From Raphanus sativus (lineage: Eukaryota > Streptophyta > Magnoliopsida > Brassicales > Brassicaceae): DNA of 64,000 nt. Below, in pieces: positions 11,255 through 22,262 of the stretch. The stretch's first letter is position 1. Each line of letters starts with the position of its first letter. Under the pieces are notes generated by a model. The model was not told the origin of the DNA. It saw only the letters and a program-made list of their open reading frames with translations, and did not search any database. The DNA is taken from contig NC_079511.1 in the NCBI RefSeq assembly GCF_000801105.2, forward strand, positions 13,694,784-13,758,783. The letters run 5' to 3'. The translations under genes and the position numbers were made by a program.

Positions 11255-13281
11255 GCAACTTTAGTTCATGTGACCATTATAACTTTTCTTTAATGTTTCT
11301 TCATGAAACTTGGAATAATCTTCTGTAGTTATGTCCTGAGCATATTTTCTTTTGCAAAACGTCAAGAAAATTGAATAAGCTGGCCAAAATTAGTCAATAC
11401 AATAATAACGAAATGTGTCTATCTATGAATCCGGATACCAAGCACGTTCGGCATTAATCAGATAACACCAAGAATAAGGTTTCTATGTTTTAAAGTGGTT
11501 GTCCACTTATCCATCTCTTGAACAAGATTGAACTCTCCACTGGTTTATACTCCAGCGTGTGCCCGCCTCCCTATATAAACCAAACCCATTAACCAGTCAA
11601 GATATCTGATGACTATAAATACTTCGCATTTATGTTAATGAAAATTTGGGATTAAAGAGTTACTTTCACAGTGGCATATGTCATCTTATTAGCATAAGTC
11701 TGGGTGTATCTGCAAATAAAAAGGTTGACAAGCTTAAGACAAAACGAAGTAAAAGAAACCAACAAAGCAAATAAAAAGTAAATGGCATATATACCCAGCG
11801 ACTTTATCTTGTATCATCCATGGCCTCCATTTCTCAATAATGGAAAAGTTTAGAGACCTTATCCACTCTTGGGTTCCAATGAAAGGGATTGTCATATCGT
11901 GATCACCACTTTTAGCCATAAAAATTAATGTCAGAAAAGTCTAAAAACACATTAATTAATGAAGCAAGCATGTGAAGAAGTTGTTAAATATTCTTGTACC
12001 TGATGATGAGAGATCTATAGCCTTTGATGCTGTTATTCATATGGTATGGTAGGCTGCTTTTAATGTCTTGAATGCAATGCACATTGGCGCTGTCACATCG
12101 CTCCCATTTCCCTTTAGTCCCCTGCCATCATAGAGTTTGTTCATCAGATTTAACAAATGATCAATGATGATAAACAAGTTGTCATATATATTACCTTCGC
12201 CACTTTAAGTGCACTGCGTACACTCTCGCTGTTAGCCCAATATTCGGATAGCGAATATCGATACATCTGCACAAAAACAACATTGTTCACAACTCTTCTC
12301 CAGTGGTGTGTTAAGTGGTTAGGTATTTCATCCACAGGTACCAAGAAGCTTACATAGCAATCAGGAGATGTTTTGTCACAATTTGATTCTAGAACAAGTT
12401 CTTTATATACTCTAGAGACAGACTGTAATGAACCACAAAAAAAATATAAGTTAGTGATTTACCATTGAGTCACATTTCGTTCAACTAACTAACTTGTGTA
12501 TACCTTCTTGTAATCTTTAACGAGTTTCAAGCATTCTGTGTTAAGAGGATCCACATGAAAATAGTCACCTCCACAGCTTCTCTTCATCGCCTACAGAATG
12601 AAGAGTTTGTAATGAAATACTTCACTCTGGTGACAAGAGATGAACGAATCCTAAAGTTTGTATTTGGTACCTCAAAGAGTTCATCAGAGATGAGTGCCAT
12701 TCCATGAGCAAATGGAACGCGAGTGTTATTATCAAAATCAAAGTTTGTTACCGGGTTTCCGAGCACATAGCCCTGTTGTTTGAAAGCGTAAGAGAGGGAG
12801 AAAACAAGAGTTCTTAATGCTTGATAATGTATATAAACTAAAGTAAGAAGAAAGAAAATAACTGATGAACCTGAAGATTTATTTGAGGTTTGCAACAAAT
12901 ATAGTTTCCTGTGATTAATTGGTAAAAGAACTGAATCAAGAGTCAAAACAAATCTTGCACTAGGATTGAATTGATACAAGAACAAACTTACCATTTGAGA
13001 TTTCTTGAACGATGGCTGGAACCATCTTACCGGAATAAGAGTTTCCGGTTACATAAAAAGGATTGGAAAAATATTCAGGATGCTTGTCTAGCCACTGCAC
13101 AACAATTACCAACAACAAAACAAAATCTCTAAAAGTCTATGCCAAATGATACATGCTTCAAAGACAGTTTGAACTTTCCCTTTACCTTACGAAGAAACTC
13201 ATTGACCCGCTTAGCTGCTCTTGTGTCACTTGGTCTATCAGCAAATGGGTTTCTTGAGTAGGAGAAGCCAGTCCCAACAGG

Positions 13282-13771
13282 TGTTAGCTCTGGAATTAGA
13301 GCTGGTTCAATGTAAAATAGAGGATGATTTACTTAGACGGTTTGGTGTGCCACATACCCGGTCAAGATTGTTACTAGACGAGGATGTGGCAGCTGCTGAT
13401 TGGATGAGTGTTGCTTTGGCGCAAAGCAAGCATGAAGATCACGTTAGCAAGATTCTAGGAATGAGAAGATCTTGTTAACAGAGTATATAAGATCGTAACT
13501 AGCAGTAGGTCTAGGTTACGGGTTTTGGGATTAAAGAAAACGAGTAAGAGAGTGTTCTTGGCTGCATGTTTTGTGAAAGCTTAAAGGTGAGAGATCTCAG
13601 CCTTGTGAGCTTGGGTAGTTTAAGGATTGGTTCGTCTCAAGTCAGTCTGTGACGTTGAGTAAAACGAATTAGACAGATCTAGGTTTGATTGTCTAAAGGA
13701 TTCTTAAATAAAGGGAATTTCTATTGAGAAAGAATCAAGAGTTGTTTCATTGGTATCTATTTGATCTTTCA
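13282..13771 (+). repeat. Left (5') LTR, 490 bp
   Basis: Starts TGTT and ends TTCA, giving TG...CA ends. A TATA-like GAGTATATAAG at 13481-13491 is the likely U3 promoter. By eye it differs from the right LTR by nine substitutions and one single-base indel. Confidence 0.95.
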
Positions 13772-13773
13772 TT

Positions 13774-13785
13774 TGGTATCAGAAC
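13774..13785 (+). other. Primer-binding site (tRNA-Met initiator)
   Basis: TGGTATCAGAAC, two bases after the LTR, complements the 3' end of plant initiator tRNA-Met. It would prime minus-strand DNA synthesis. Confidence 0.9.
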
Positions 13786-13839
13786 GGGTAACCTCTGTAG
13801 ACTGCAAGTCTACTCACAGGTAGAGATCCTGCGACAATC

Positions 13840-16038
13840 TTGGAAACAATGAAAGAACTCGTTGCTCTCCATAAGCCTATCATGCTTGATGAAGGAAATT
13901 TTGGTCACTGGAAGGCCAGAATGCGACACATCATCAGAGGAACTGATGAAGACGCATGGACTGCTGTGGAGCAAGGATGGAAGGCTCCGACAATGATCAT
14001 GGACGACAAATCCACTGCACCTATGCCAAAGGAGAGGTGGACTGACTCTGACAAGGCTGCTTCTAAATTCAACTCGAAAGCTCTCACGACAATCTTCTCG
14101 TCTGTTGACCTTGATCAGTTTAAAATTATACAAGGATGTGAGTCAGCTAAGGAAGCTTGGGACACACTCATCAATCATTTCGAGGGAAACACAAGTGTAC
14201 GATGCACCAGAATTGATCACCTGGCTTCTAAATTCGAGAATCTACGCATGGAAGAAGATGAGTCAGTAGGAAGCTTCATCTCTAAGATCAGCTCCATCGC
14301 AAATGAAGCCTCAGTACTTGGTAAAAAATACAACGAGAAGAAGCTTGTCAAAAAGGTACTCAGATGTCTTCCAGCTCGCTTTGAAGCGTACAAGGCAGTG
14401 CTCAAGATTGCTGTCAACACTGATGAGATGAAGTTTGATCAACTTGCGGGGATACTCAAAGTACATGATCTTGAACGTGTTGAGGATGTGCCAAAGGATC
14501 AGAAAGGAGTTGCCTTTTCAGCTGAGTCAAAAGAAGGTGATCGAGTAAAGCGCATTGAAGACAACATGGTGCTCATGGCTAAGAACTTCAGCAAAATGAT
14601 CAAAAGGGTTGAAAAAGGACAGAATCGATCGGGTAACAGACAGTACAGTCGAGATGGTGATCGATCTTCAAACCTGAACTCGAGGAATGAATCTGGAAGA
14701 GAAAGCCGTAGAAGAGATCTTCAGTGTCATGAGTGCGAAGGATTTGGACACTTTCGGAATGAGTGCCCTTTGACTAAAAGAAAGGAACTCAAATGCATTG
14801 AATGCAAAGGATATGGTCACACTAGGAGCGAATGTCCTAACAATCTGAAAAAGGACAAATCCCTTCTTTGCTTCAGTGATACATAATCAGAAAGCGATAG
14901 TGATTCAGAGCCCCCTCTACTTAACTTCGTGGCATTTGTTGGTCAGGATGAAAACCCTGAGGTCGTGTCAGACTCGGAGTCTGAGTCTGATGGAGAATTG
15001 GATGACGAAAAGAACTCCTCAGACTTGAAATCTGAATATAAGATGTTGTTTGACAAGTTCACCGAATTGAGTCTAGAGAATCTTCAACTGATCAAAGATA
15101 GAACTATGCTCAAAGCTCAAGTTAACATTCTAGAACTTGAAACACATGCAGTTGGTGAGAAGCTGGACACAGCGAGTAAGTCAGAAGGAGAAAAATGAGA
15201 ATACCTTGCATTGGAGAAGACAATTTCAGAACAAGCCTACAATCTGAAGAGTCTGGAAACGAAGTTTGATGTAACAAAGAAGCTGCTGTGTGAAGAACTT
15301 GACAAGAGCCGTAGTCTCCAAAATGAGCTTAACGAAAACTACAAGAAGATAAGAATGCTCAACAAAGGATCCAACACTCTGGATCATATCCTATCGATAG
15401 GACAGTCTTCTAAGCTCAACTGGGGACTAGGTTATCACGGAGTGTCTTCTAAGATGGAGGAAACTGAAGGTGTGAAGTTTGTGACTGGCACAACACCACT
15501 TGTACCCGCTGGTCAAAAGCTACAACTTGATCAACCATCATCATCATCTGCTAGGGACACAACTCAAACTGGTCGTAAACCTCAGAGAAAGGCTGGATGT
15601 CACTTTTGCTGCAAGACTGGACATAGGGCTGCAAACTGCTACTTTCGAAGAAATCAGTACCTGCGAGCATGGAGACTGAATCAATGCTACATGGAACCCT
15701 CTAGATTTGGTCAAGTCTGGATAGCTAAGACAGATCTCTACCCTAACTTTGGTAATCGTGTGCAAGCACCGAGAGAATCTGTAGTTGAGGTCACTAATTC
15801 TGACACACTAGAGCAGAGGCCGGGAAAAGCCATCGTCTGTAATATGGCTTTTATACAAGAAGAGGAGTCTACTGAGACTAACCATGTGTACCACAATGAC
15901 TTTGATGAGTCAGACACAGATGAGTCAGATACTGATGAAGAAGATCAAGTCTGGAAGCTGAATGATTTCTCAGACCTGAAGGCAAATGTCGCATACACTA
16001 CTGCTGAGGTAACTGACCAATCTGATATTCCTTGGTAA
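13840..16038 (+). pseudogene. Sirevirus Gag and start of protease, interrupted by three stop codons
   Basis: One reading frame runs from 13840 into pol but is stopped at 14884-14886 (TAA), 15196-15198 (TGA) and 16036-16038 (TAA). The first segment (348 aa) is a copia Gag: the N-terminal LDEGNFGHWKARMRHIIRGT block, the central Gag_pre fold, then two CX2CX4HX4C zinc knuckles (CHECEGFGHFRNEC at residues 296-309, CIECKGYGHTRSEC at 319-332). The next segments are acidic and coiled-coil-like (14929-15198, 15211-15560). A third knuckle, CHFCCKTGHRAANC, lies at about 15599-15640. The third stop falls at the protease active site, and the residues just beyond read FDSRCSRHMTG where the family has a D-S-G triad, so the protease is doubly damaged. 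Gag normally packages the element RNA. This copy cannot make a full Gag-Pol unless the stops are read through. Confidence 0.88.
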
Positions 16039-16062
16039 TTTGACAGCAGATGTTCTAGACAT

Positions 16063-19000
16063 ATGACTGGTGACCGTGAATGTCTTGACAACATGGATGA
16101 AATCAAAAGAGGTAAAGTCACCTTTGGTGATGGAAACCAAGGTAAAATCCGTGGAGTTGACAACACTCGCAGAGCTGATATACCCAGCTTGATCAACGTA
16201 TACTATGTTGATGGGTCAAATCTCATAAGTGTGAGCCAACTATGTGATGAAGGACTTCAAGTGATCTTTGACAAAAAGGAAGTTAGAGCAGTTAATGAAA
16301 AAGGGAAATTAGTATTGAGTGGCTTCCGATCTGCAAACAACTGTTACATGTGGAAAGCCTCAAACCAATGCTTAGCAGCAAAGGAATCTCAGATTGAACT
16401 CTGGCACAGGAAACTGGGGCACATGAACATGCATGGACTAACTAGATTGGTCAAAGCTGAGGTCATACGGGGTGTGCCTAAACTGGAACAAGAGACAGAA
16501 GGTGTGTGTGGTGCTTGCTGCCAAGGTAAGCAAGTCAAGGTTCAACACAGACAGGTAATACAAACTAACTCAAAGAAAATTCTTGAACTTGTTCACATGG
16601 ATCTTATGGGTCCTATCACTCCTAACAGTGTTGCTGAAAAGCAATACATTTTTGTTCTTGTTGATGACTTTTCCAGGTTCACCTGGGTCAGATTCTTAAA
16701 GAACAAATCGGATGCTATCGACAGCTTCAGAATTCTTGCACTTCAACTCAAACAAGAGAAAGGTGGAGGCATTATCCAAATTAGGAGTGACCATGGAGGA
16801 GAGTTTCAGAATGCAAACTTTGATAGATTCTGCAACGAACAAGGAATACAACACCAGTATGCTGCTCCGCGAACCCCTCAGCAAAATGGAGTAGTTGAGC
16901 GGAAGAACCAAACTCTTCAGGAAATGGCTCGAGCTATGCTAGCTGGAAATCAGGTTCCTTCAGGATTTTGGGCTGAGGCAGTCAACACGGCATGCTACAT
17001 CATCAATAGGGTCTATGTGAAGCCAAAAACTAAGACCACGCCATATGAGATTTTCAAGGGAAAGACTCCTAACCTTGCATATTGCCATGTGTTCGGATGC
17101 TTATGCTACATTCTCAATGACAAAGACAACTTGGGAAAGTTTGATGCCAAAAGTGATGTGGGAATGTTTCTGGGATACTCCACGAATAGCACTGCATACC
17201 GTGTGTACAACTCAAGAACCAAAAGGATTGATGACAAAGTGAACGTGGTCTTTGATGATAATGTGGGCTATTATCAAGATGGTGTGGCACAAAGAAACGT
17301 GAGTGTTACACATGAGAGTTCTCCAAGCTCGAATGCCGTCAATCAAACGGAAGAAGAAGTCCCTGAAGAAGTGCCAGATGTCGAGGACCAGATACTTCCC
17401 TCAGAAGTAAGTGTACACAAAAATCATTCTCCTGATGATGTGATTGGAGGAGTGTATGATGAAAGAGTTACTCGGAAGAAGCAGATTAACTTCAAAGAGA
17501 TGGTGAAACTTGCATGCTTTCTAGTAGAAATGGCAAAAGTAAATTGCTTCGTGTCTCAGTTTGAACCGAAAACTCTTCAAGAAGCTCTAGAAGACGAGTT
17601 CTGGACAGCCTCAATGCATGAGGAACTAGAACAATTCACGAGACTACAGGTGTGGGATCTGGTTCCGAGACCTAGTGATGCAAATGTAATCGGAACTAAG
17701 TGGCTACACAAGAACAAAACAGATGAGAATGGCAATGTGTTTCGAAACAAGTCCAGACTGGTTGCTCAAGGATATGCTCAGATAGAAGGAGTTGACTATG
17801 ATGAGACATTTGCTCCTGTGGCTGGACTGGAATCAATCCGACTTCTGTTTGGAATAGCTTGTAAGCTCAGAATCAAGCTATATCAAATGGATGTTAAGAG
17901 TGCATTTCTCAATGGTCTACTTCAAGAGGAAGTGTTTGTAACTCAACCAAAAGGATTTGAAGACCCCCACTTTCCAGATCATTACAAGCTCCAAAAAGCT
18001 CTGTATGGTTTGAAACAAGCTCCAAGAGCATGGTATGAGAGGCTAACACAATTCCTGATGACATCAGGCTTTCAAAGAGGTGGGGTTGACAAGACCTTAT
18101 TCATACAAGAGATTGATTCACACTTGCTTGTAATCCAGGTCTATGTTGATGATATAATCTTTGGGAGTACGTCCAAACACCTGGTTGATGAATTTGTGAA
18201 AACAATGACTAAGGAGTTTGAGATGAGCATGGTTGGTGAGCTCAGTTACTTTCTCGGACTGCAGATAAAACAACTGGAAGATGGGATCTTTGTAACCCAG
18301 AGCACATATGCCAAGAATCTGATAAAGCGGTTTGGCATGCAAACCAGTAAGATCGCAAGGACTCCCATGAGTACGACAGTGAAGTTGACACGAGATGAGG
18401 AGGGACGCAAGGTTGATGAGAAGCTCTACAGAGCCATGATCGGTAGCCTACTCTACCTTACTGCAAGCCGTCCGGACCTATGCCTCAGTGTAGGAATCTG
18501 TGCAAGATACCAAGCTTCACCAAGAGAATCACATTTGAATGCATTGAAGCGAGTAATCAAATATGTGAAGGGTACTCTTGACTTTGGTCTACATTATACC
18601 TTTGAGACTAACATCAATCTTGCAGGTTATTGTGATGCAGACTGGGCCGGGTGTGTTGATGACAGGAGAAGTACATCTGGAGGGTGCTTTTTCTTGGGGA
18701 ACAACATGATATCGTGGCACAACAAGAAACAAAACTGTGTGTCTCTATCCACAGCTGAAGCTGAATACATTGCCCTTGGAAGTTGTTGCACACAGCTACT
18801 TTGGATGAGACAAATGCTTGTCGATTACGGGTACCATACTGAATCTATGCTAGTTCACTGTGATAACATGAGTGCCATTAATCTGACAAAGAACCCAGTT
18901 CAACACTCTCGTACTAAGCACATAGACCTTAGACACCACTTTGTTAGAGAATTAGTGGAATTGAAACTGATAGTCATTGAACATGTCTCTACTGAAAACC

Positions 19001-19089
19001 AACTGGCTGATATCTTTACTAAGCCTCTCGATTTCAACACCTTTCTGGGACTCCAGAAGGCTTTGGGAATTGTTGATCTCTCAGCTTGA
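16063..19089 (+). CDS. Sirevirus Pol: integrase, reverse transcriptase, RNase H (1008 codons open)
   Basis: Open over 1008 codons in the same frame as Gag; the start codon used here is only the first Met after the last Gag stop. Domains in order: GAG-pre-integrase zinc finger (His and Cys residues about 116-152, WHRKLGHMN to CGACC); integrase core with D180 (VHMDLMGP), D243 (RSDHGGEF) and E279 (NGVVERKNQ), a D-35-E spacing; copia-type GKTPNLAYCHVFGC block; reverse transcriptase with QMDVKSAFLNG and the YVDD catalytic motif at residues 694-697; RNase H from about 855 (GYCDADWAG, STSGG, STAEAEYIA). It ends DIFTKPLDFNTF, typical for copia. No break is visible. It would copy and integrate the element, but Gag and protease upstream are defective, so activity in cis is unlikely. 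Confidence 0.92.
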   Translation: MTGDRECLDNMDEIKRGKVTFGDGNQGKIRGVDNTRRADIPSLINVYYVDGSNLISVSQLCDEGLQVIFDKKEVRAVNEKGKLVLSGFRSANNCYMWKASNQCLAAKESQIELWHRKLGHMNMHGLTRLVKAEVIRGVPKLEQETEGVCGACCQGKQVKVQHRQVIQTNSKKILELVHMDLMGPITPNSVAEKQYIFVLVDDFSRFTWVRFLKNKSDAIDSFRILALQLKQEKGGGIIQIRSDHGGEFQNANFDRFCNEQGIQHQYAAPRTPQQNGVVERKNQTLQEMARAMLAGNQVPSGFWAEAVNTACYIINRVYVKPKTKTTPYEIFKGKTPNLAYCHVFGCLCYILNDKDNLGKFDAKSDVGMFLGYSTNSTAYRVYNSRTKRIDDKVNVVFDDNVGYYQDGVAQRNVSVTHESSPSSNAVNQTEEEVPEEVPDVEDQILPSEVSVHKNHSPDDVIGGVYDERVTRKKQINFKEMVKLACFLVEMAKVNCFVSQFEPKTLQEALEDEFWTASMHEELEQFTRLQVWDLVPRPSDANVIGTKWLHKNKTDENGNVFRNKSRLVAQGYAQIEGVDYDETFAPVAGLESIRLLFGIACKLRIKLYQMDVKSAFLNGLLQEEVFVTQPKGFEDPHFPDHYKLQKALYGLKQAPRAWYERLTQFLMTSGFQRGGVDKTLFIQEIDSHLLVIQVYVDDIIFGSTSKHLVDEFVKTMTKEFEMSMVGELSYFLGLQIKQLEDGIFVTQSTYAKNLIKRFGMQTSKIARTPMSTTVKLTRDEEGRKVDEKLYRAMIGSLLYLTASRPDLCLSVGICARYQASPRESHLNALKRVIKYVKGTLDFGLHYTFETNINLAGYCDADWAGCVDDRRSTSGGCFFLGNNMISWHNKKQNCVSLSTAEAEYIALGSCCTQLLWMRQMLVDYGYHTESMLVHCDNMSAINLTKNPVQHSRTKHIDLRHHFVRELVELKLIVIEHVSTENQLADIFTKPLDFNTFLGLQKALGIVDLSA

Positions 19090-20127
19090 ATGTGAAACTG
19101 ACCAAGGGAGTAGATAAGCTTAGGTAGAACAAGTCTCATGTTGAGTCACACCATCCAAAACCTTGTATCAACAAATTATTGTAGTGAACCCTTAAGTTTT
19201 CCCTGAGTCATCTTAGTAACTTGCTTCCAATATGAAGGGCACTCGTCTTGGATTAGGATGTCACCCCATTCTCATTCTGAGCATCGATCACTGTCTGGAT
19301 GGGCTTAGAAACCAATAAGAACAGAGTATTGTGTTAATTGCAGAAAAAGTTGTGTAATACCACTAAAGGCCTGAAGTGACGAACACTCATTGTGGGACAG
19401 GGTGCTACAACACTTTGTATCCTGTGATGATCACTGTTCCGATTAGGCAGACTCACTCTCATCAAGTCACTCGTCATGGATCAGGGTGCAGCAACACTTT
19501 GTATCTGGTGGCGCTCTTTGAATTGATGAGATCATGAGTCTGATGATGAAAGAAATTAAAAAATTCAAGTGCACCGTAGAGGAAGAGGTGAAGTCAATAT
19601 TGCAAGTCATTAACAGGGAACTAAGTTGATGAAAGAGATAGCTTAGAGGTTCACTTCCAGTAATCTAGTTTGTGACAGCTACTCGGCTGAGAAACAACTA
19701 CAAATTAGAGTTGATACATTGATTTTCATTCGTTAATTTGTGATGAGACTTTGACTTAATCTTCCTAGGCTAGTCATACCTACTCTCCTTGGTCATACCT
19801 CTCTAAATATTCATATATTTCTGCTGAAATCACAGACAAAGTAACTCTTGGTTGGAGACAAGTTCTTGAAAGTACAAGTTTTCCCACTCTTATTCTTTAA
19901 AACGAATGTGTCCTGCTTATGAGTGTTTGGGTTCTAATTATTTGAAACTGGTCTTGGGCTTCTCGATTTCATTGTGAACTAATGAGTATAGTTGATGTTT
20001 TTCCTTGAGAACTAATGGGCTAGCACTATTGGGCTTCTTAATATGTTTGTCATGTGATCTAGGGTTTCATTCTTTATGCCACACATCGATATCATCGAAG
20101 TCACTCTCTTCTCCTCATAGCGCCACC
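19090..20127 (+). other. Sirevirus spacer between pol and the envelope-like frame
   Basis: About 1 kb of element-internal, apparently non-coding sequence. It has imperfect internal repeats around CACTCGTC(T/A)TGGAT(T/C)AGG (19230-19257) and GTGCAGCAACACTTTGTATC-like motifs (19410-19510). Function is unknown. Confidence 0.6.
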
Positions 20128-21375
20128 ATGCAAAACCGACGAAGCCTCCGCCTCAATCCTCCGCGTGATGACAGTGTCAACTCGTCGTCTCCGCCAGTGT
20201 CAACGCCGCCTAGCAACAGCCGCGTCTCCCGCAAGAACTCTCGAAAGCGTCCCTGTCGCAATTCTCAATCAAGATCTCGCTCTCAAGCAACAGTGCCGGA
20301 GATTGAGTCTCTCTCTGAAGGTAACGAATCTGATCAAGTCTCTGAACCATCTGAAACCGAAACGGAGATAATCGATCAGGAAGAGGATCAAGATCCAGCT
20401 GAGGTAGCTCAAGAGACTTTTGAAGAGATTGAATTGATTCCACTCAATGAAAGGTACGAAGCCAGTCGAGCTACCTTCCTAGCTAGAGCTCAAGAAACCC
20501 CTGCTCTCATCCAGTCTTCGATACGTCCGATCTCTGCACGATTCATCACTACTGCAGCTGCTCAGTGATTCGAGGCTCTGTCACTCCGAAAATTCCTTCC
20601 TCAACAGAGTTTAGATGTCACAGATGAAAACCTAGCCGATGTGCGTCTTGTAGTTGCTGAAGCAGGCCTCATCTACACGGTCTTTGACAGTATTGCTTTT
20701 CAGCCCACAATAGTTCGGGAGTTCATAGCAAACCTGCCTGATGCTGAGCCGCGAGATGATGGGGTAGCAGTATATGTTCGAGGGTCCATGGTGGTCTTTT
20801 CTCCAAGTTTGCTTAATGCCATGTTTTGCATTCCTGGGTTTGAAGAGGACCCGAGCTGGCGTGAAGAAAATATTGATCGTGTGTGTGTGTTTCTCACTCA
20901 GGGACGCGTCAAGCGCAGAGAAGACATGAGCTCGAAGTGGTTAACTGCCACGAATCAGGTCCTGTACAAACTGGTGTGCTCTAACTGGATCCCAACCACA
21001 AGCTACACTGCTATGAACTCTGAGCGTCTGCGCTTTCTCTACATGTTGTATGTCAGTCGCGGGTTTGACTTTGGGAAGCTGGTCTATGACCAAGTCGTGT
21101 CGATGGCTGATAACACTGAGGCTGACAAGAAGCGTCGGATCATCTTTCCAAACCTCATCCAGCAAGTTCTACTGTACCAGCGTAACATACCACCTGACAA
21201 TCAGGATGTAGATGAGACGGGGTTTCAGAAACATGTCGTCAAGGACATCAAAGCCGGATTAGGTTCAGGAAGTGTCTCTCGTGCTCCAAATCTCGAGGAA
21301 GACATTGAGGAGCTCATTACAGATCTCAAGGCCCTTCGCATGCGTCTGAGGAGTAAGGATCTTCTGGGGGAGTAA
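20128..21375 (+). pseudogene. Sirevirus envelope-like 3' frame, one in-frame stop
   Basis: Two segments in one frame (20128-20568 and 20569-21375) are separated by a TGA at 20566-20568. The first begins MQNRRSLRLNPPRDDS and is Ser/Pro/Arg-rich, then acidic. The second contains LVVAEAGLIYTVFDSIAFQP and SSKWLTATNQVLYKLVCSNW, blocks I associate with the putative plant transposon protein/envelope-like domain found downstream of pol in Sireviruses and in some plant gypsy elements. No clear transmembrane or signal segment stands out, and the role of these frames is not established. Position (after pol, before the polypurine tracts) and length fit the family. An ATG at 20005 is also in frame, but the MQNRR start is the better one because the protein-like composition begins there. 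Confidence 0.75.
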
Positions 21376-21759
21376 CGGTTTCTTTCTTGAACTTGTGTAC
21401 TTGACACTAATGTTCTTATCTGATTGTGCATCTCTGCAGGGGGAGAATATGGAGGAGCTGGTACTAGTACCCGTGGTGCCTGAAGTTGAAACAAGCGTAG
21501 CTAGCTTTTCAAGTTGTTGTTATGTTTCCGCTGCTATGTTTCTGTGTTCTTAGGATGTCGAACTAGCCTCATTTTCATCTTTGATGGCTTATGTTTTTCT
21601 TCGGATGTAATAATCAGACCATCTACGGAAGTATCATGTTTTTATGCTTCGAAGGATTCTAAGGTCACTAGTTTTGTGTACACTAACCTGGTGCTTTGAA
21701 CATTAGTCTATGTTTGCTTAGTTTGTGATTGCAGGTTGCAGAGGTTGCTACATTCAGAT

Positions 21760-21773
21760 AAAAAGGGGGAGAA
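21760..21773 (+). other. Polypurine tract, with two upstream relatives
   Basis: AAAAAGGGGGAGAA directly abuts the right LTR and would prime plus-strand synthesis. Similar GGGGGAG runs occur at about 21366-21373 and 21438-21445. Multiple polypurine tracts are a Sirevirus feature. Confidence 0.85.
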
Positions 21774-22262
21774 TGTTAGCTCTGGAATTAGAGCTGGTTC
21801 AATGTAAAACAGAGGATGGTTTACTTAGACGGTTTGGTGTGCCACATACCCGGTCAAGGTTGTTACTAGACGAGGATGTGGCAGCTGCTGATTGGATGAG
21901 TGTTGCTTTGGCGCAAAGCAAGCATGAAGATCACGTTAGCAAGATTCTAGGAATGAGAAGATCTTGTTAACAGAGTATATAAGATCGTAACTAGCAGTAG
22001 GTCTAGGTTACGGGTTTTGGGATTAAAGAAAACGAGCAAGAGAGTGTTCTTGGCTGTGTGTTTTGTGAAAGCTTAAAGGTGAGAGATCTCAGCCTTGTGA
22101 GCTTGGGTAGTTTAAGGATTGGTTCTCTCAAGTTAGTCTGTGATGTTGAGTAAAACGAATTAGACAGATCTAGGTTTGATTGTCTAAAGGATTCTTAAAT
22201 AAAGGAAATTTCTATTGAGAAAGAATCAAGAGTTGTTTCATTGGTATCTATTTGATCTTTCA
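21774..22262 (+). repeat. Right (3') LTR, 489 bp
   Basis: Near-identical to the left LTR (about 98% by eye). All nine substitutions noted are transitions. Confidence 0.95.

Larger units (their letters stand above)
13282..22262 (+). mobile_element. Full-length Ty1/copia retrotransposon of the Sirevirus type (8981 bp)
   Basis: Two LTRs of 490 and 489 bp begin TGTTAGCTCTGG and end GATCTTTCA. They are flanked by a 5-bp target duplication with one mismatch (ACAGG at 13277-13281, ACATG at 22263-22267). A primer site complementary to initiator tRNA-Met follows the left LTR, and a polypurine tract precedes the right one. Coding order is Gag, protease, integrase, reverse transcriptase, RNase H, which is Ty1/copia order, followed by a 2.7-kb 3' region with an envelope-like frame. 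The extra envelope-like frame and repeated polypurine tracts are Sirevirus hallmarks. Gag, protease and the envelope-like frame carry stop codons; pol is open. It lies antisense to the SCPL gene it interrupts. Confidence 0.94.

Noticed and set aside
13300..13478. 85- and 81-codon ORFs at 13221-13478 and 21725-21970
   Set aside because: They lie mostly in the two LTRs and are the same frame seen twice; regulatory sequence, not a gene.
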